A DNA stretch of 41,225 nt from Sporolactobacillus inulinus (GCF_006539285.1 NZ_BJMS01000033.1:1-41225); one strand, 5' to 3'. Shown: positions 1 through 9,297, counted from the stretch's first letter. The notes: generated from the letters alone by a model not told the origin. Made by a program: numbers and translations.

Positions 1-102
1 CGCGGGCGCACCGCGAGCCTCCTTGGCCCTGCTAATAGACCTGCGTTTTTGATTCCTAGCCACGACACTAGGTTATGACGAATGATATACTTTTTTTCTT
101 GC

Positions 103-132
103 GAAAAAGACAAGACAGCCCTTGTCTTTTTC
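103..132 (+). terminator. Intercistronic hairpin ahead of the ABC permease genes
   Basis: A perfect 12-bp inverted repeat, GAAAAAGACAAG / CTTGTCTTTTTC, with a 6-base loop lies 30 bases before the first permease start, and its right arm carries five T. It is either the terminator of an upstream gene outside the window (in such operons often the substrate-binding protein) or a read-through stem that lowers expression of the permease genes relative to that gene. Bases 1-102 hold nothing I can assign. Confidence 0.6.
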
Positions 133-162
133 ATTACATACTAATTTTGTAGGGGCGAGCTT

Positions 163-1107
163 ATGGGTAAATACATTCTTCACCGATTAATAATCGCTGT
201 ACCTATACTTATTGGCATATCGATCTTAACGTTCTTCTTGATCCGGCTTGTTCCGGGAGACACGGTAACAGCCATTCTCGGAACCAATTACGACCCGAAA
301 CTTGCGCATAAACTGCGCAGCGAAATGGGACTGGATCAACCGGTGATCCTTCAATATTTAATTTGGATCGGACACGTCTTTATAGGCGACTTCGGTACAT
401 CTTCATTTACGGGACAGCCGGTGCTTTCAGCCCTTATGGAACGGCTTCCGATCACGCTGGAGCTGGCACTGCTCAGCTTGGTTGTTGCCCTGATCATCGC
501 GATCCCGCTAGGTGTGCTCGCCGCGTGCAAACACGGCACCAGAGCCGATTATGCTTCGGGAACATTCGGCATGTTCGGGATCTCCGTTCCAAACTTTTGG
601 CTGGGCACTTTGCTCATTCTCATCTTTTCACTGCACTTGCATCTGCTTCCTTCCGGCGGATACCAGCCGCTGAGCGCAGGTATCGGTGAAAATCTAAGAT
701 CATTGCTGATGCCGGTTATCGCTCTAGGCACAGCGGTTGCCGCCGTAACCATGCGTTCCACACGTTCAGCAATGCTTGATGTACTTAATGAGGACTACAT
801 CAAAATGGCAAAAGCGAAAGGTGCCAGCACCGCAAGGATTATATGGAAACACGGGCTTCGTAATGCCTTGGTACCGGTTATGACTGTCGTCGGCATCCAG
901 ATCGGCTATCTGCTTGGCGGATCAGTAATCATTGAACAGGTGTTTGCGCTGCCCGGTATGGGCCGGCTTGCCCTGCAGGCCATATCCAACCGCGACTACA
1001 GCCTGCTTCAAGGAACCATTTTGTTTGTTGCCGTAACCTTCATTATGATTAATCTGTTGATTGATGTGATTTACGGATGGATTAATCCAAGAATTCGATA
1101 TAAATAA
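163..1107 (+). CDS. Peptide/dipeptide-type ABC transporter permease (DppB/OppB family)
   Basis: Inner-membrane permease of a binding-protein-dependent importer of the oligopeptide/dipeptide/nickel (PepT) family. The 314-residue length is normal for DppB. The N-terminus (GKYILHRLIIAVPILIGISI) is the typical first transmembrane helix followed by the LVPGD motif, and about six helices are visible. The EAA loop, which contacts the ATPases, appears as DYIKMAKAKGASTARIIWKHGLRNALVP near residues 210-237. The start is an ATG with AGGGGCGA 6 bases upstream. It heads a same-strand run of six closely spaced genes. The substrate cannot be read from the sequence: peptides are the default, but nickel, glutathione or opine import is possible. 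Confidence 0.93.
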   Translation: MGKYILHRLIIAVPILIGISILTFFLIRLVPGDTVTAILGTNYDPKLAHKLRSEMGLDQPVILQYLIWIGHVFIGDFGTSSFTGQPVLSALMERLPITLELALLSLVVALIIAIPLGVLAACKHGTRADYASGTFGMFGISVPNFWLGTLLILIFSLHLHLLPSGGYQPLSAGIGENLRSLLMPVIALGTAVAAVTMRSTRSAMLDVLNEDYIKMAKAKGASTARIIWKHGLRNALVPVMTVVGIQIGYLLGGSVIIEQVFALPGMGRLALQAISNRDYSLLQGTILFVAVTFIMINLLIDVIYGWINPRIRYK

Positions 1108-1157
1108 ATGTCGATGAGCTAGTGCGCACTTAGTAAGTAAAATGAGGTGATTCACGC

Positions 1158-1994
1158 ATGTTAAAAGTCTGGAATCGTTATCGGCACAACCTTTTGGCAG
1201 TCAGCGGCCTCGCATTTATTCTTCTGCTGATCGTCATCGCCATCTTTGCAAGACAAATCGCACCGCATAATCCATATACAATGAGCACAGCGGCTCGGCT
1301 TACAGGTCCAAGCAGCTCGCATTGGTTCGGCACCGATCAATTCGGCAGAGATATTCTTAGCAGAATCATTTATGGTTCGCGCATTTCTCTTCAAGTCGGA
1401 ATCATTGCCGTTGGGTTTTCCTTCATTGTCGGCACGGTTATGGGGGTAATCGCCGGATACAGTGGCGGTTGGGTCGATTCACTGATTTCAAGAATTACAG
1501 ACGTTCTGTTTGCGCTTCCGGATATTCTTCTGGCGCTCGTGATCATGGCGATTCTCGGTCCGAGTCTAAACAATTTGATGCTGGCAATCGGCATTGTCTA
1601 TACACCGATTTTCTCGCGCATCGCACGCGGGGCCGTATTAAATATCAGAGATTCCTTATATATTGAAGCCGCCTATTCAATGGGCGTTAAGAAGATTAAG
1701 ATCTTATGGCATCATATTCTGCCAAACATCCTCTCGCCGCTGATCGTTCAAGTCACCCTTTCCTTTGCCTTCGCCATCCTATCGGAAGCTGCGCTAAGCT
1801 TCTTAGGACTTGGCGTCTCGCCGGACACCCCTTCCTGGGGCATCATGCTCAGCAGCGCAAAAGATTGGATGGAACTTTCGTGGTGGACGGCTGTATTCCC
1901 GGGGATCGCAATCACGCTTGCGGTGTTCAGCTTCAATAGCGTCGGAGACGGTTTGCGCGATGTACTTGATCCAAGAACCGGCACAGGCAACTAA
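1158..1994 (+). CDS. Peptide/dipeptide-type ABC transporter permease (DppC/OppC family)
   Basis: Second permease subunit, 278 residues, expected to pair with the protein encoded just upstream (50-base gap). The DppC hallmarks are visible: the N-terminal extended region ending in HWFGTDQFGRDILSRIIYGSRISL (around residues 53-76), then the permease core with the EAA loop (YIEAAYSMGVKKIKILWHHILPNILSPLIV) and a final SFLGLGVSPDTPSWGIMLS segment. The start ATG at 1158 is supported by GAGGTGATT about 8 bases upstream. The gene is in one operon with the ATPases that follow 19 bases later. Confidence 0.93.
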   Translation: MLKVWNRYRHNLLAVSGLAFILLLIVIAIFARQIAPHNPYTMSTAARLTGPSSSHWFGTDQFGRDILSRIIYGSRISLQVGIIAVGFSFIVGTVMGVIAGYSGGWVDSLISRITDVLFALPDILLALVIMAILGPSLNNLMLAIGIVYTPIFSRIARGAVLNIRDSLYIEAAYSMGVKKIKILWHHILPNILSPLIVQVTLSFAFAILSEAALSFLGLGVSPDTPSWGIMLSSAKDWMELSWWTAVFPGIAITLAVFSFNSVGDGLRDVLDPRTGTGN

Positions 1995-2013
1995 TCGATG
2001 GGAGGAGAACACG

Positions 2014-3000
2014 ATGAATGACGACCTGCTTCTTGATGTTCGGCATCTCAAAGCATATTTTAGATCAAAACAACGTACCGTGAAGGCGGTCGATGATCTG
2101 TCCTTCACTTTAAAAAAAGGCGAAATTCTCGGCCTTGTTGGTGAATCCGGATGCGGAAAAAGCACAACGACAAAGGCACTGCTCCGCTTAATCGGTAATC
2201 AAAGAAAGGAGTACCTTGAAGGAGAAGCTTTCTTCGAGGGCGAGGATCTGATCAAAAAAAGCGACAAACAAATGCAGAAGATCCGTGGCAACAAAATTGG
2301 CTTTATTGCACAGAATCCAATGTCTTCGCTCAATCCTGTCTTTACCATTGGCAATCAGATCGCGGAAGTCCCGCAGATGCATCAGCGCGCAGCAAAAAAT
2401 AAAGCCTGGTCGATCGCCTTAAAGATGCTGCAAAAAGTAGGGATTTCCGATCACGAAACCCGTGCCAAACAATATGCACATCAATTCAGCGGAGGTATGA
2501 AGCAGCGCGCAGTTATCGCCATGGCACTTGCTGGAAATCCATCATTGCTTATTGCCGATGAACCGACAACTGCGCTTGATGTCACGATACAAGCACAAAT
2601 TCTTGACCTGATGGTTAAGCTCAGAGACGAGACGCAAGCAGGGGTTTTGCTCATCACCCATGATTTAGGCGTTGTCGCAGAAGTATGCGACCGCGTCGCC
2701 GTCATGTACGCCGGGAAAATCGTTGAGCAGGCACCTGTTGACGAACTGTTTCATCATCCCCAGCATCCCTACACGAAAGGATTGCTGGCATCGATGCCGA
2801 AAATCGGCTCAAGAAAAAAACTGATACCGATCAGCGGCCATCCGCCAAATCTCTATGAAATGCAGGGCGGCTGCCTGTTTCAAGAGCGATGCCCCTTCGC
2901 TTTTGACCGCTGCAAAAATGTCGAACCGCCGCTGCATAAAATCGCAGAAAATCATCAGTCTGCTTGTCATTTATCAAGTGAGAGGATGAATTCCTTTTGA
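2014..3000 (+). CDS. Peptide-type ABC transporter ATP-binding protein (DppD/OppD family)
   Basis: First of two ATPases that energise the importer. Walker A GESGCGKST is at residues 43-51, the ABC signature SGGMKQ at about 159-164, and Walker B LLIADEP at about 178-184, followed by the H-loop ITHDLG. The Cys-rich C-terminal oligopeptide/dipeptide domain (CLFQERCPFAFDRC) is present. In-frame codons extend upstream to 1810 inside the dppC-like gene, but the ATG at 2014 preceded by GGGAGGAGAAC is the clear start and gives 328 residues, the family length. The last codons overlap the next gene by 4 bases, indicating translational coupling. Confidence 0.93.
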   Translation: MNDDLLLDVRHLKAYFRSKQRTVKAVDDLSFTLKKGEILGLVGESGCGKSTTTKALLRLIGNQRKEYLEGEAFFEGEDLIKKSDKQMQKIRGNKIGFIAQNPMSSLNPVFTIGNQIAEVPQMHQRAAKNKAWSIALKMLQKVGISDHETRAKQYAHQFSGGMKQRAVIAMALAGNPSLLIADEPTTALDVTIQAQILDLMVKLRDETQAGVLLITHDLGVVAEVCDRVAVMYAGKIVEQAPVDELFHHPQHPYTKGLLASMPKIGSRKKLIPISGHPPNLYEMQGGCLFQERCPFAFDRCKNVEPPLHKIAENHQSACHLSSERMNSF

Positions 3001-3983
3001 ACCGTGACTATAAACCATTCATTCGTGTCGATCATCTAAAAAAATATTTTCCAGTTGCTAAAAACTGGCGTGGAAAAAACAGCCAATACGTAAAAGCCGT
3101 CGATGATGTCTCTTTTTCAATCGATAAAGGTGAAACACTTGGCCTTGTTGGCGAATCCGGATGTGGAAAATCAACAACCGGCCGACTGCTGCTGCACTTG
3201 CTGACGCCGACATCCGGATCACTCTTTTTCGACGGTCAGGACTTAACGCAGCTGTCGAAGCAGGCGCTGTGGCAAAAACGCCGGGAGATGCAATTCATCT
3301 TCCAAGACCCGTACGCCGCGCTTAATCCGAGAATGACCATTCAAGACAGTCTTCATGAGCCGCTAAAAGCTTACGGCGAAGATAAGCGGACGCGCAGCGA
3401 AACAATCAAAACGCTTATCGATGCGGTTGGGATCCCGTCCCAGTACTTGAATCGCTATCCGCATGAATTCTCCGGAGGGCAGTTACAGCGGATCGGCATT
3501 GCCCGTTCACTCGCATTGAAACCTAAATTTGTGGTCGCCGACGAGCCCGTGGCTGCACTTGATATGAGTATTCAGGCGCAGATTCTCAATCTAATGAAGG
3601 AACTTCAGCACGCTTTCAATTATACGTATCTCTTCATCTCTCATGATTTGAGTGTGATCGATTATATGAGTGACCGCATCGGCGTCATGTATCTTGGAAA
3701 AATGGTAGAATTAACAGATCGGGATGCGTTGTATCAAGAACCCCTGCACCCTTATACCCAGGCTCTGCTCTCGGCAATCCCGATTGCAGAACCACAACGA
3801 TCTAAGAACAAAATCATGCTCAAGGGCGAAATTCCAAGTCCTGTCCATCCTCCGTCCGGATGCCATTTCCGAACGCGATGCCCGTTCGCCAAAGCGATTT
3901 GTGCAGAAAAAGAACCGGAGTGGGTTGAAATGAAAAAAGGTCACTATGTCGCATGTCATGTTGTTCAGGAGGCGCACCAATGA
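2997..3983 (+). CDS. Peptide-type ABC transporter ATP-binding protein (DppF/OppF family)
   Basis: Second ATPase, 328 residues. Walker A GESGCGKST is at residues 52-60, signature SGGQLQR begins at about 159, Walker B is FVVADEP and the H-loop is FISHDLSVI. The C-terminal Cys motif (CHFRTRCPFAKAIC) is typical of DppF/OppF. The start is a TTG that overlaps the upstream TGA (2998-3000), with GAGAGG upstream. This unusual start codon plus overlap implies coupling to the upstream ATPase, which would keep the two subunits near equal amounts. The 3' end overlaps the DUF1028 gene as ATGA. Confidence 0.93.
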   Translation: MNRDYKPFIRVDHLKKYFPVAKNWRGKNSQYVKAVDDVSFSIDKGETLGLVGESGCGKSTTGRLLLHLLTPTSGSLFFDGQDLTQLSKQALWQKRREMQFIFQDPYAALNPRMTIQDSLHEPLKAYGEDKRTRSETIKTLIDAVGIPSQYLNRYPHEFSGGQLQRIGIARSLALKPKFVVADEPVAALDMSIQAQILNLMKELQHAFNYTYLFISHDLSVIDYMSDRIGVMYLGKMVELTDRDALYQEPLHPYTQALLSAIPIAEPQRSKNKIMLKGEIPSPVHPPSGCHFRTRCPFAKAICAEKEPEWVEMKKGHYVACHVVQEAHQ

Positions 3984-4672
3984 CTTATTCGATTGTCGCC
4001 AAATGTAAAGAAACCGGGTATTTCGGTGCAGCGGTAACCTCATGCTTTCCAGGTATCGGCGCCTATTCACCGACCATTAAAGCCAATATCGGAATTATCG
4101 CTTCCCAGGGATGGGTCAACCCCACTTTGGGGCCAATTGGAATCAAATACCTGGAAGCGGGCAAAACAGCCAATGAAACGTTAAATACGCTGCTCATGAA
4201 AGATCCGGGCCGAGAATTGCGTCAATTAATCGTCATGGATCATTTTGGAAACAGCGCGGTTTATACCGGTGTTGAAAATGATGATGCCAAAGGGCATATT
4301 ATCGGCGATCAATTTGCCGTTCAAGGCAATATTCTGACCAGTCTGGATGTACTCTACGCCGTAGCGGAAACCTTTGAACGAACCAACGGACCACTACAGG
4401 AACGGCTGCTTGCTGCGATGCTTGCCGGAGACAAGATCGGCGGAGACGCGCGTGGAAAACAAGCGGCTGCGATCAAAGTAGTGGCTGAGGAGGGGTTTCC
4501 TTATGTCGACTTTCGTGTTGATGATTCAGCTGAGCCCATTCAGGAATTGAACGCCATTTACAAGAATAATAAGCATGTGCTCATCGATGAATACTATGAA
4601 TGGATCGATGCAGTCCGGGCAGGCGTAAAACTTCAGGATCGCCAAGCAGCGATGAAAAAAGAAAGAGGATAA
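3980..4672 (+). CDS. DUF1028 family protein (putative Ntn-hydrolase)
   Basis: A 230-residue protein recognised as DUF1028 from its N-terminus (MTYSIVAKCKETGYFGAAVT) and the internal AxQGN motif (FAVQGNILT at about 114-122). The family is predicted to have the N-terminal-nucleophile hydrolase fold, and Thr2, exposed once Met1 is removed, would be the nucleophile. No reaction is established for most members. The start at 3980 overlaps the ATPase stop as ATGA, with AGGAGG directly upstream. A longer in-frame start at 3953 lacks a ribosome site and lies inside the ATPase. Placement inside a peptide-type transporter operon suggests it hydrolyses an amide or peptide bond in the imported compound (inference). 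Confidence 0.85.
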   Translation: MTYSIVAKCKETGYFGAAVTSCFPGIGAYSPTIKANIGIIASQGWVNPTLGPIGIKYLEAGKTANETLNTLLMKDPGRELRQLIVMDHFGNSAVYTGVENDDAKGHIIGDQFAVQGNILTSLDVLYAVAETFERTNGPLQERLLAAMLAGDKIGGDARGKQAAAIKVVAEEGFPYVDFRVDDSAEPIQELNAIYKNNKHVLIDEYYEWIDAVRAGVKLQDRQAAMKKERG

Positions 4673-4676
4673 TCCT

Positions 4677-6785
4677 TTGACGATCAGAACCCGCAACCAG
4701 AAACAACAGGATAACCGTCATTTTGTCACAGCAACGCTTCACAATTGGTGCAGTCGTTTTGCGCTGACCCATCTCTCATTATGGGAACAGGTCGGAGACA
4801 GAAAGCACTGCATCTGGGCCTTTCCTCAGCAGGATAATATCGCCGCGTTGCCAAAGAAAGCGGACTGCGTTTCTGTAGCGGATCATTTTTTGCTTGTCTT
4901 CGATACGGAAAAAACGGCCGTTTTTCGTGACTATTTGCAGCAGTGCCGTACATTTCTGCCTGTATGCTTTGAAGCGGCATTAGCCTTAGAGAAGCGCAGC
5001 GTTGAAGAAAAGCTTTGGCTCGGTCTGAGCGGGGAGGTATTGAATGACGTTGACGACTCCTTTTACACAAAATTGCTGGACACGCTGATTACAGGTCTCC
5101 CTGGTGCCGAGGCCGGCTTATTGCTACTGAATAACGAGCGGACAAGCAAACTGGTCATTGAGTCCGGCAGCGGATTCGATCATGAATATTATCAACGCAT
5201 TCAGCTCTCATCCGATGAGTCGCTCGCCGGCACCGCCTTTTCTAAACAAGAACTGCTGGTTTATAACACGAAAACAGCTCTTCAACAAGCCATGGCATCC
5301 CTGTCGCCGAAAAACCGGGACTATCTGATTCAGGCAGCACAGTGGAAGCGGATGCCCAGCACGGCGCTTGCTTTTCCAATTATCAACAACCAGCAATCCT
5401 TTGGTGCCGTTGTTCTGTTTGGTTTCAGCGACGGCTCCTGTTTTTCACCGGAAATCGTTGATACACTGCAGAACGTTCTAAACTATATTTCATTATTATA
5501 CGGTCGTTATAAGAACCAGCGCGAAGCGAAAAAGACGAAGCGTGAACTGGATATCACCTATCGCGCGCTTCGCACCGAGCACTCGCAGCTGCGAAAAACG
5601 CTCGACTTATATAACATTCTGACTGCATTGAGTCGCAATAACAAAGGCATCAATGAAATCATGAGCGCGATGTACAGCACCGCACATACGCCGATTGTCT
5701 ATTATGATGAACTGCTCTTTCCTATTGCCTCGTGCGGAACCAGCGCGCAGCACGTACTGCCGGACCATTTTTTAAAAACACGGGAAGCCCGCTACTCCGT
5801 ACGCGTGAAAAAATGGCAGCTGCTCAAACTGACAGAGGATGAACTTTTGTTAATCATCCCCGTAGTCGGTGCTGAACGCGTGATCGGATTTCTCTGCGCC
5901 TGGATCAATAAAAATACGTTCAACGACAGTGACCGGACCTTGCTTGAGTACAGTGCCTCATTTCTTGGACTTGAGTCCATGAAACGGCAGGCAGTTGAGC
6001 AGACAAAGCGGCAGCTGTTCGGCGATATCTTTGATCAGGTGCTGAGTAATACCTTTAACGAGAATATGCTTCAGCAGGCAAAAAATCTAGATCTGAATGA
6101 GAAGGACCTCTACACCGTGCTCATCTGCGAGTACACTCAAACAGCAACTCCGGGAATTCAGGAGCAATTTGCCAGTGAAGCCTGCATGAAGTGGCTGGAA
6201 CAAGCACTCAAGGAAGTGACGATTAAAGGCTTGGTTGCCCACAGAAGAGGAGCCATTGTCGCCTTTTTATCCTTCCCATCTGATGCTGAGAAACGAACCA
6301 TTGATTCGAAACTGACGCGCTTCAGCACCCGCATTAATCAATTTCCGGGGGCGATCAAAGTAGGCATCGGCCGTTTGGAGGAGGGATTTATTCGAATTAA
6401 TCAATCCTACAACGACGCCCGGCAATGCATCCGCTTGCTTAAAAAGAAAAAAAGTGGCAAAGTGTACCGTTTTTCCAGCGGCGGGATTGATCATTTGCTC
6501 ATGAATCATGACCCGGATGAGCTGAAGCTTTTTGTTGAGGATCATCTGGGCCTGCTGCTGGAGTATGATGCACGCAAGCATAAAGAACTCTTAAAAACAC
6601 TCCTCGTCTATTTGGAGCATAATCGTAATCTCCAGGAAACAACCGAGGCATTGACGATCCATCACAATACGCTCTATTACCGAATCAACCAGATTGAATC
6701 CATTTTATCGGTTAAGCTTTCTCATAGCGAAGACTGGATGAACCTCGCCATGGCCTGTCGCATCTATCAGTTTTTACAAGGTTGA
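4677..6785 (+). CDS. PucR/CdaR-type transcriptional regulator with GAF-like region
   Basis: A 702-residue cytoplasmic regulator. The C-terminus (LLKTLLVYLEHNRNLQETTEALTIHHNTLYYRINQIESIL, about residues 638-678) is the PucR C-terminal helix-turn-helix. A GAF-like sensory stretch occupies roughly residues 110-275, with a coiled-coil-like linker (YKNQREAKKTKRELDITYRAL) after it, and a central CdaR GGDEF-like region precedes the helix-turn-helix. The start is TTG at 4677, four bases after the DUF1028 stop, with AGAGGATAA upstream. Such proteins often control adjacent uptake and catabolic genes in response to the substrate. As the last operon gene it probably activates its own transporter (inference). 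No operator could be assigned. Confidence 0.85.
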   Translation: MTIRTRNQKQQDNRHFVTATLHNWCSRFALTHLSLWEQVGDRKHCIWAFPQQDNIAALPKKADCVSVADHFLLVFDTEKTAVFRDYLQQCRTFLPVCFEAALALEKRSVEEKLWLGLSGEVLNDVDDSFYTKLLDTLITGLPGAEAGLLLLNNERTSKLVIESGSGFDHEYYQRIQLSSDESLAGTAFSKQELLVYNTKTALQQAMASLSPKNRDYLIQAAQWKRMPSTALAFPIINNQQSFGAVVLFGFSDGSCFSPEIVDTLQNVLNYISLLYGRYKNQREAKKTKRELDITYRALRTEHSQLRKTLDLYNILTALSRNNKGINEIMSAMYSTAHTPIVYYDELLFPIASCGTSAQHVLPDHFLKTREARYSVRVKKWQLLKLTEDELLLIIPVVGAERVIGFLCAWINKNTFNDSDRTLLEYSASFLGLESMKRQAVEQTKRQLFGDIFDQVLSNTFNENMLQQAKNLDLNEKDLYTVLICEYTQTATPGIQEQFASEACMKWLEQALKEVTIKGLVAHRRGAIVAFLSFPSDAEKRTIDSKLTRFSTRINQFPGAIKVGIGRLEEGFIRINQSYNDARQCIRLLKKKKSGKVYRFSSGGIDHLLMNHDPDELKLFVEDHLGLLLEYDARKHKELLKTLLVYLEHNRNLQETTEALTIHHNTLYYRINQIESILSVKLSHSEDWMNLAMACRIYQFLQG

Positions 6786-6823
6786 GCACGCAGCTTCTTT
6801 CGCAAGTAGCCGCGTGCTTTTTT
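6785..6823 (+). terminator. Rho-independent terminator of the transporter operon
   Basis: AGCACGC (6785-6791) pairs with GCGTGCT (6812-6818) and six T residues follow, immediately after the regulator stop codon. On the minus strand there is no T-run beyond the stem, so it serves mainly the plus-strand operon. Confidence 0.75.
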
Positions 6824-8058
6824 CAACGCCTTTTTTCCTGAAGCGCCATCAGCCTGCGCCGCAGCTTCGGATCGCTAGCGTACAGATACAGCCCATAAAC
6901 GCCGCGCGTCATCAATACATTAATCGAGTTCAGGATGATCTGCTCTTTAATTGTATCGACATGATCTAGATCATCGCGTTTGACGAATGCCGCACCATCC
7001 TGGTAGTTTTCTGGACGAATCACAAGCTGGTCGTTCTGCTCGTCATAGGTAACGGTCGGACCGAGAATGACGCCCGCATAATTCAAGTCAAAGCCTTGAA
7101 TCGTATACACCGATCCAACTTCATCAATCGTATCGGCACGCTCGGCCCACGCCTGCTTGTCGGTCGGTTTCGAGCGGTCCCAGCGCACATGGAAATTCGG
7201 CTCATCGATAAAATAGTCCTTGCCGTCGAGCGCATACGGATAATCATAAGTCGCAAGCAGACGAGACAAATGATCGTGACTGTTGCGCGCTTTGATCACT
7301 TGGAAAAGTTCTCCTGCATCATCGAAGATGCGAAAATCAAAGGTCTGCTTGTGCGGCAGCGGCAGCACATGCTTATGGACGAAGGCATTGATCCATTCCG
7401 AGACATCCGCAGCAGCACGCACCCGAAACTGATCGGTTAAATGAAAGATTTCGCTTGGGATGCCGTCCATAAACCGTTTGACGGCCACGTGATTCCAATA
7501 GCTTTTGAGTTTCAGTACCTGTTTTTCATCAAAGACGATCACAACCACTCGGCTGCATTTCAAAATCTCCTCAAGCTGGTTGTCCTGATTAAAGCGATTG
7601 TAGCGGTCACTTTTGCTGAGCAGCAGATGCGCCTCATCGACAAAGACAATGTCCGCACGTTCCCCGCGTTTGTGCATTTGGTTAATAAACGAGGTGGGAC
7701 GAATAAAGTCCTTTTTGCGCACATACGGCAGTTCCTCGGCAATCTCTTTGTACAGTTTAATCATTTCCGCGTGATTGACAATCAGGTAATTCTCCGTTTG
7801 CGCCAGCGGATCGTCTGCCGCGCCGCTGCGTGATGCGCTTTGAATCGAATTGAAGACGGAACTGAGCACCACACTCTTTCCTGTGCCCGCATCACCCTGA
7901 ATGACGAACAGCGCCGGACCGGGAATTTGCACGTTAACCCGGCAAAAAGCTTCAATGCTTTGCTTCAGCTTTTTCTGCTGCTCCGATAACTTTTTGAATG
8001 GCGAGAGCTTGAATACTGCCTGATTATGGTCATGTTGAACGTGACTCGCTTGCTGCAT
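6823..8058 (-). CDS. DUF2075 P-loop ATPase/helicase-like protein
   Basis: A 411-residue protein of the DUF2075 family (Schlafen-group/superfamily 1 helicase-like ATPase). Walker A GDAGTGKS is at residues 55-62 and Walker B DIVFVDEAHLL has its DEAH at 141-144. Further helicase-like motifs include LTDQFRVR (about residue 207) and the late VYTIQGFDLNYAGVILGP segment, typical of motifs V/VI. No nuclease or GIY-YIG domain is fused, unlike some relatives linked to phage defence. The ATG start has AGGGAG about 9 bases upstream. The gene lies downstream of msrAB but is separated from it by a strong terminator, so it has its own promoter or little expression. Cellular role unknown. Confidence 0.85.
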   Translation of the reverse strand: MQQASHVQHDHNQAVFKLSPFKKLSEQQKKLKQSIEAFCRVNVQIPGPALFVIQGDAGTGKSVVLSSVFNSIQSASRSGAADDPLAQTENYLIVNHAEMIKLYKEIAEELPYVRKKDFIRPTSFINQMHKRGERADIVFVDEAHLLLSKSDRYNRFNQDNQLEEILKCSRVVVIVFDEKQVLKLKSYWNHVAVKRFMDGIPSEIFHLTDQFRVRAAADVSEWINAFVHKHVLPLPHKQTFDFRIFDDAGELFQVIKARNSHDHLSRLLATYDYPYALDGKDYFIDEPNFHVRWDRSKPTDKQAWAERADTIDEVGSVYTIQGFDLNYAGVILGPTVTYDEQNDQLVIRPENYQDGAAFVKRDDLDHVDTIKEQIILNSINVLMTRGVYGLYLYASDPKLRRRLMALQEKRR

Positions 8059-8112
8059 TTTTGTGCACTCCCTTTTTCCCGTTATCTTTCAGTGTAGCGG
8101 ATTCAATCGCAG

Positions 8113-8139
8113 AAAAAAAGAGCGGTTAAAAACCCGCTC
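8113..8139 (-). terminator. Terminator of the msrAB gene
   Basis: Read on the minus strand, GAGCGG and CCGCTC (8134-8139 and 8120-8125) form a 6-bp GC-rich stem followed by seven T. The stem overlaps the last bases of the methionine sulfoxide reductase gene, including its stop codon. Confidence 0.85.
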
Positions 8140-9091
8140 ATTGTGCATCTTGTTGAAAAAGCGCCAAATACTCCCCGTAGCCTTCCTTTTCCAAATCTTC
8201 TTTTGGAATGAAACGCAGTGCTGCTGAATTGATGCAGAACCGTGTTCCGGTCGGTTCAGTGAAAACATGGCCGAGATGCGCATCGCCCAGCTTGCTGCGT
8301 ACTTCGGTGCGAAACATACCCAATGTATTGTCTGGGTGTGTCACAAGTCGATGGGTGCTGATTGGCCGCGTGAAACTTGGCCAGCCGCAGCCTGCATCGT
8401 ATTGATCGGTAGTCGAAAACAACGGTTCACCGGAGACAAGATCGACATAAATACCGGGCTTTTTGTTGTCCCAATAGGCGTTTTGAAACGGCGGCTCCGT
8501 ACCGCTTTTCTGCGTCACCTCATACTGGATCGGTGTCAGCTGCTCTTTTAACTGCTTGTGGTTTTTCTTTGTACCCCAATGTTTCGCGATAAAATCATCC
8601 CGACCGGAGCCCCGGCGATAGCGCCGATAGCTGCCCGGATCTTTTCGATAATAGTTTTGGTGCGACTCCTCTGCCGGATAGAATGGACCTGCCGCGACAA
8701 TCTCCGTCACAATCGGCTCACGAAAACGTCCACTTTGCTCCAGTTCTTTTTTTGACGCTTCTGCAAGATGTTTCTGCTCAGCATTATGATAAAAGATGGC
8801 CGTTCGGTACTGGTCGCCGCGATCATGGAACTGACCCTGACGATCGGTCGGGTCAATCTGCTGCCAGTACTGTTCCAATAACTTGCGATACGGATAAACA
8901 TCAGGATCAAACGTAATTTGCACCGCCTCTGCATGTCCCGTTTTTCCGGAGCAGACCTCACGATAGCTTGGATTTTCCGTATGGCCGCCGGTGTAGCCCG
9001 AGCGCACCTTGATAATGCCCGGTTCTTGATCAAAGGGCTGAACCATGCACCAAAAACAACCACCGGCAAATGTTGCCTTTTGCGTTCGCAT
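8138..9091 (-). CDS. msrAB: Fused methionine sulfoxide reductase MsrA-MsrB
   Basis: A 317-residue bifunctional enzyme that reduces both the S and R epimers of methionine sulfoxide in proteins. The MsrA domain comes first, with catalytic Cys12 in GGCFWC. The MsrB domain follows from about residue 175 with [27 protein letters not shown] and catalytic Cys286 in [11 protein letters not shown]. The MsrB part lacks the two zinc-binding CxxC pairs of the zinc-containing subclass. An in-frame ATG exists at 9151, but the ATG at 9091 follows a GGGGGG ribosome site and begins right at the MsrA fold, so I chose it. In many Firmicutes the two domains are separate or fused A-B as here. Confidence 0.93.
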   Translation of the reverse strand: MRTQKATFAGGCFWCMVQPFDQEPGIIKVRSGYTGGHTENPSYREVCSGKTGHAEAVQITFDPDVYPYRKLLEQYWQQIDPTDRQGQFHDRGDQYRTAIFYHNAEQKHLAEASKKELEQSGRFREPIVTEIVAAGPFYPAEESHQNYYRKDPGSYRRYRRGSGRDDFIAKHWGTKKNHKQLKEQLTPIQYEVTQKSGTEPPFQNAYWDNKKPGIYVDLVSGEPLFSTTDQYDAGCGWPSFTRPISTHRLVTHPDNTLGMFRTEVRSKLGDAHLGHVFTEPTGTRFCINSAALRFIPKEDLEKEGYGEYLALFQQDAQ

Positions 9092-9297
9092 CACATCTAT
9101 CCCCCCTGCCCCATCACTATAATGGGTGAAATCGGTTACTTTTAAGTTCATTATAGCATGACCTAAAGAAGGTCCCGTGATTCAAAGTTTCGCTGCTGCT
9201 CGATTGCGGCCTTATCGCGATATTCCAATCTCGCTAGCAAATACCGGTCTCATCCATTTTTTGACGCAGGGCAAAATCACATGCTTTTCATTTACTT

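Noticed and set aside
7441-7833. 130-codon plus-strand frame opposite the DUF2075 gene
   Set aside because: Antisense to a gene with clear Walker motifs; no start signal.
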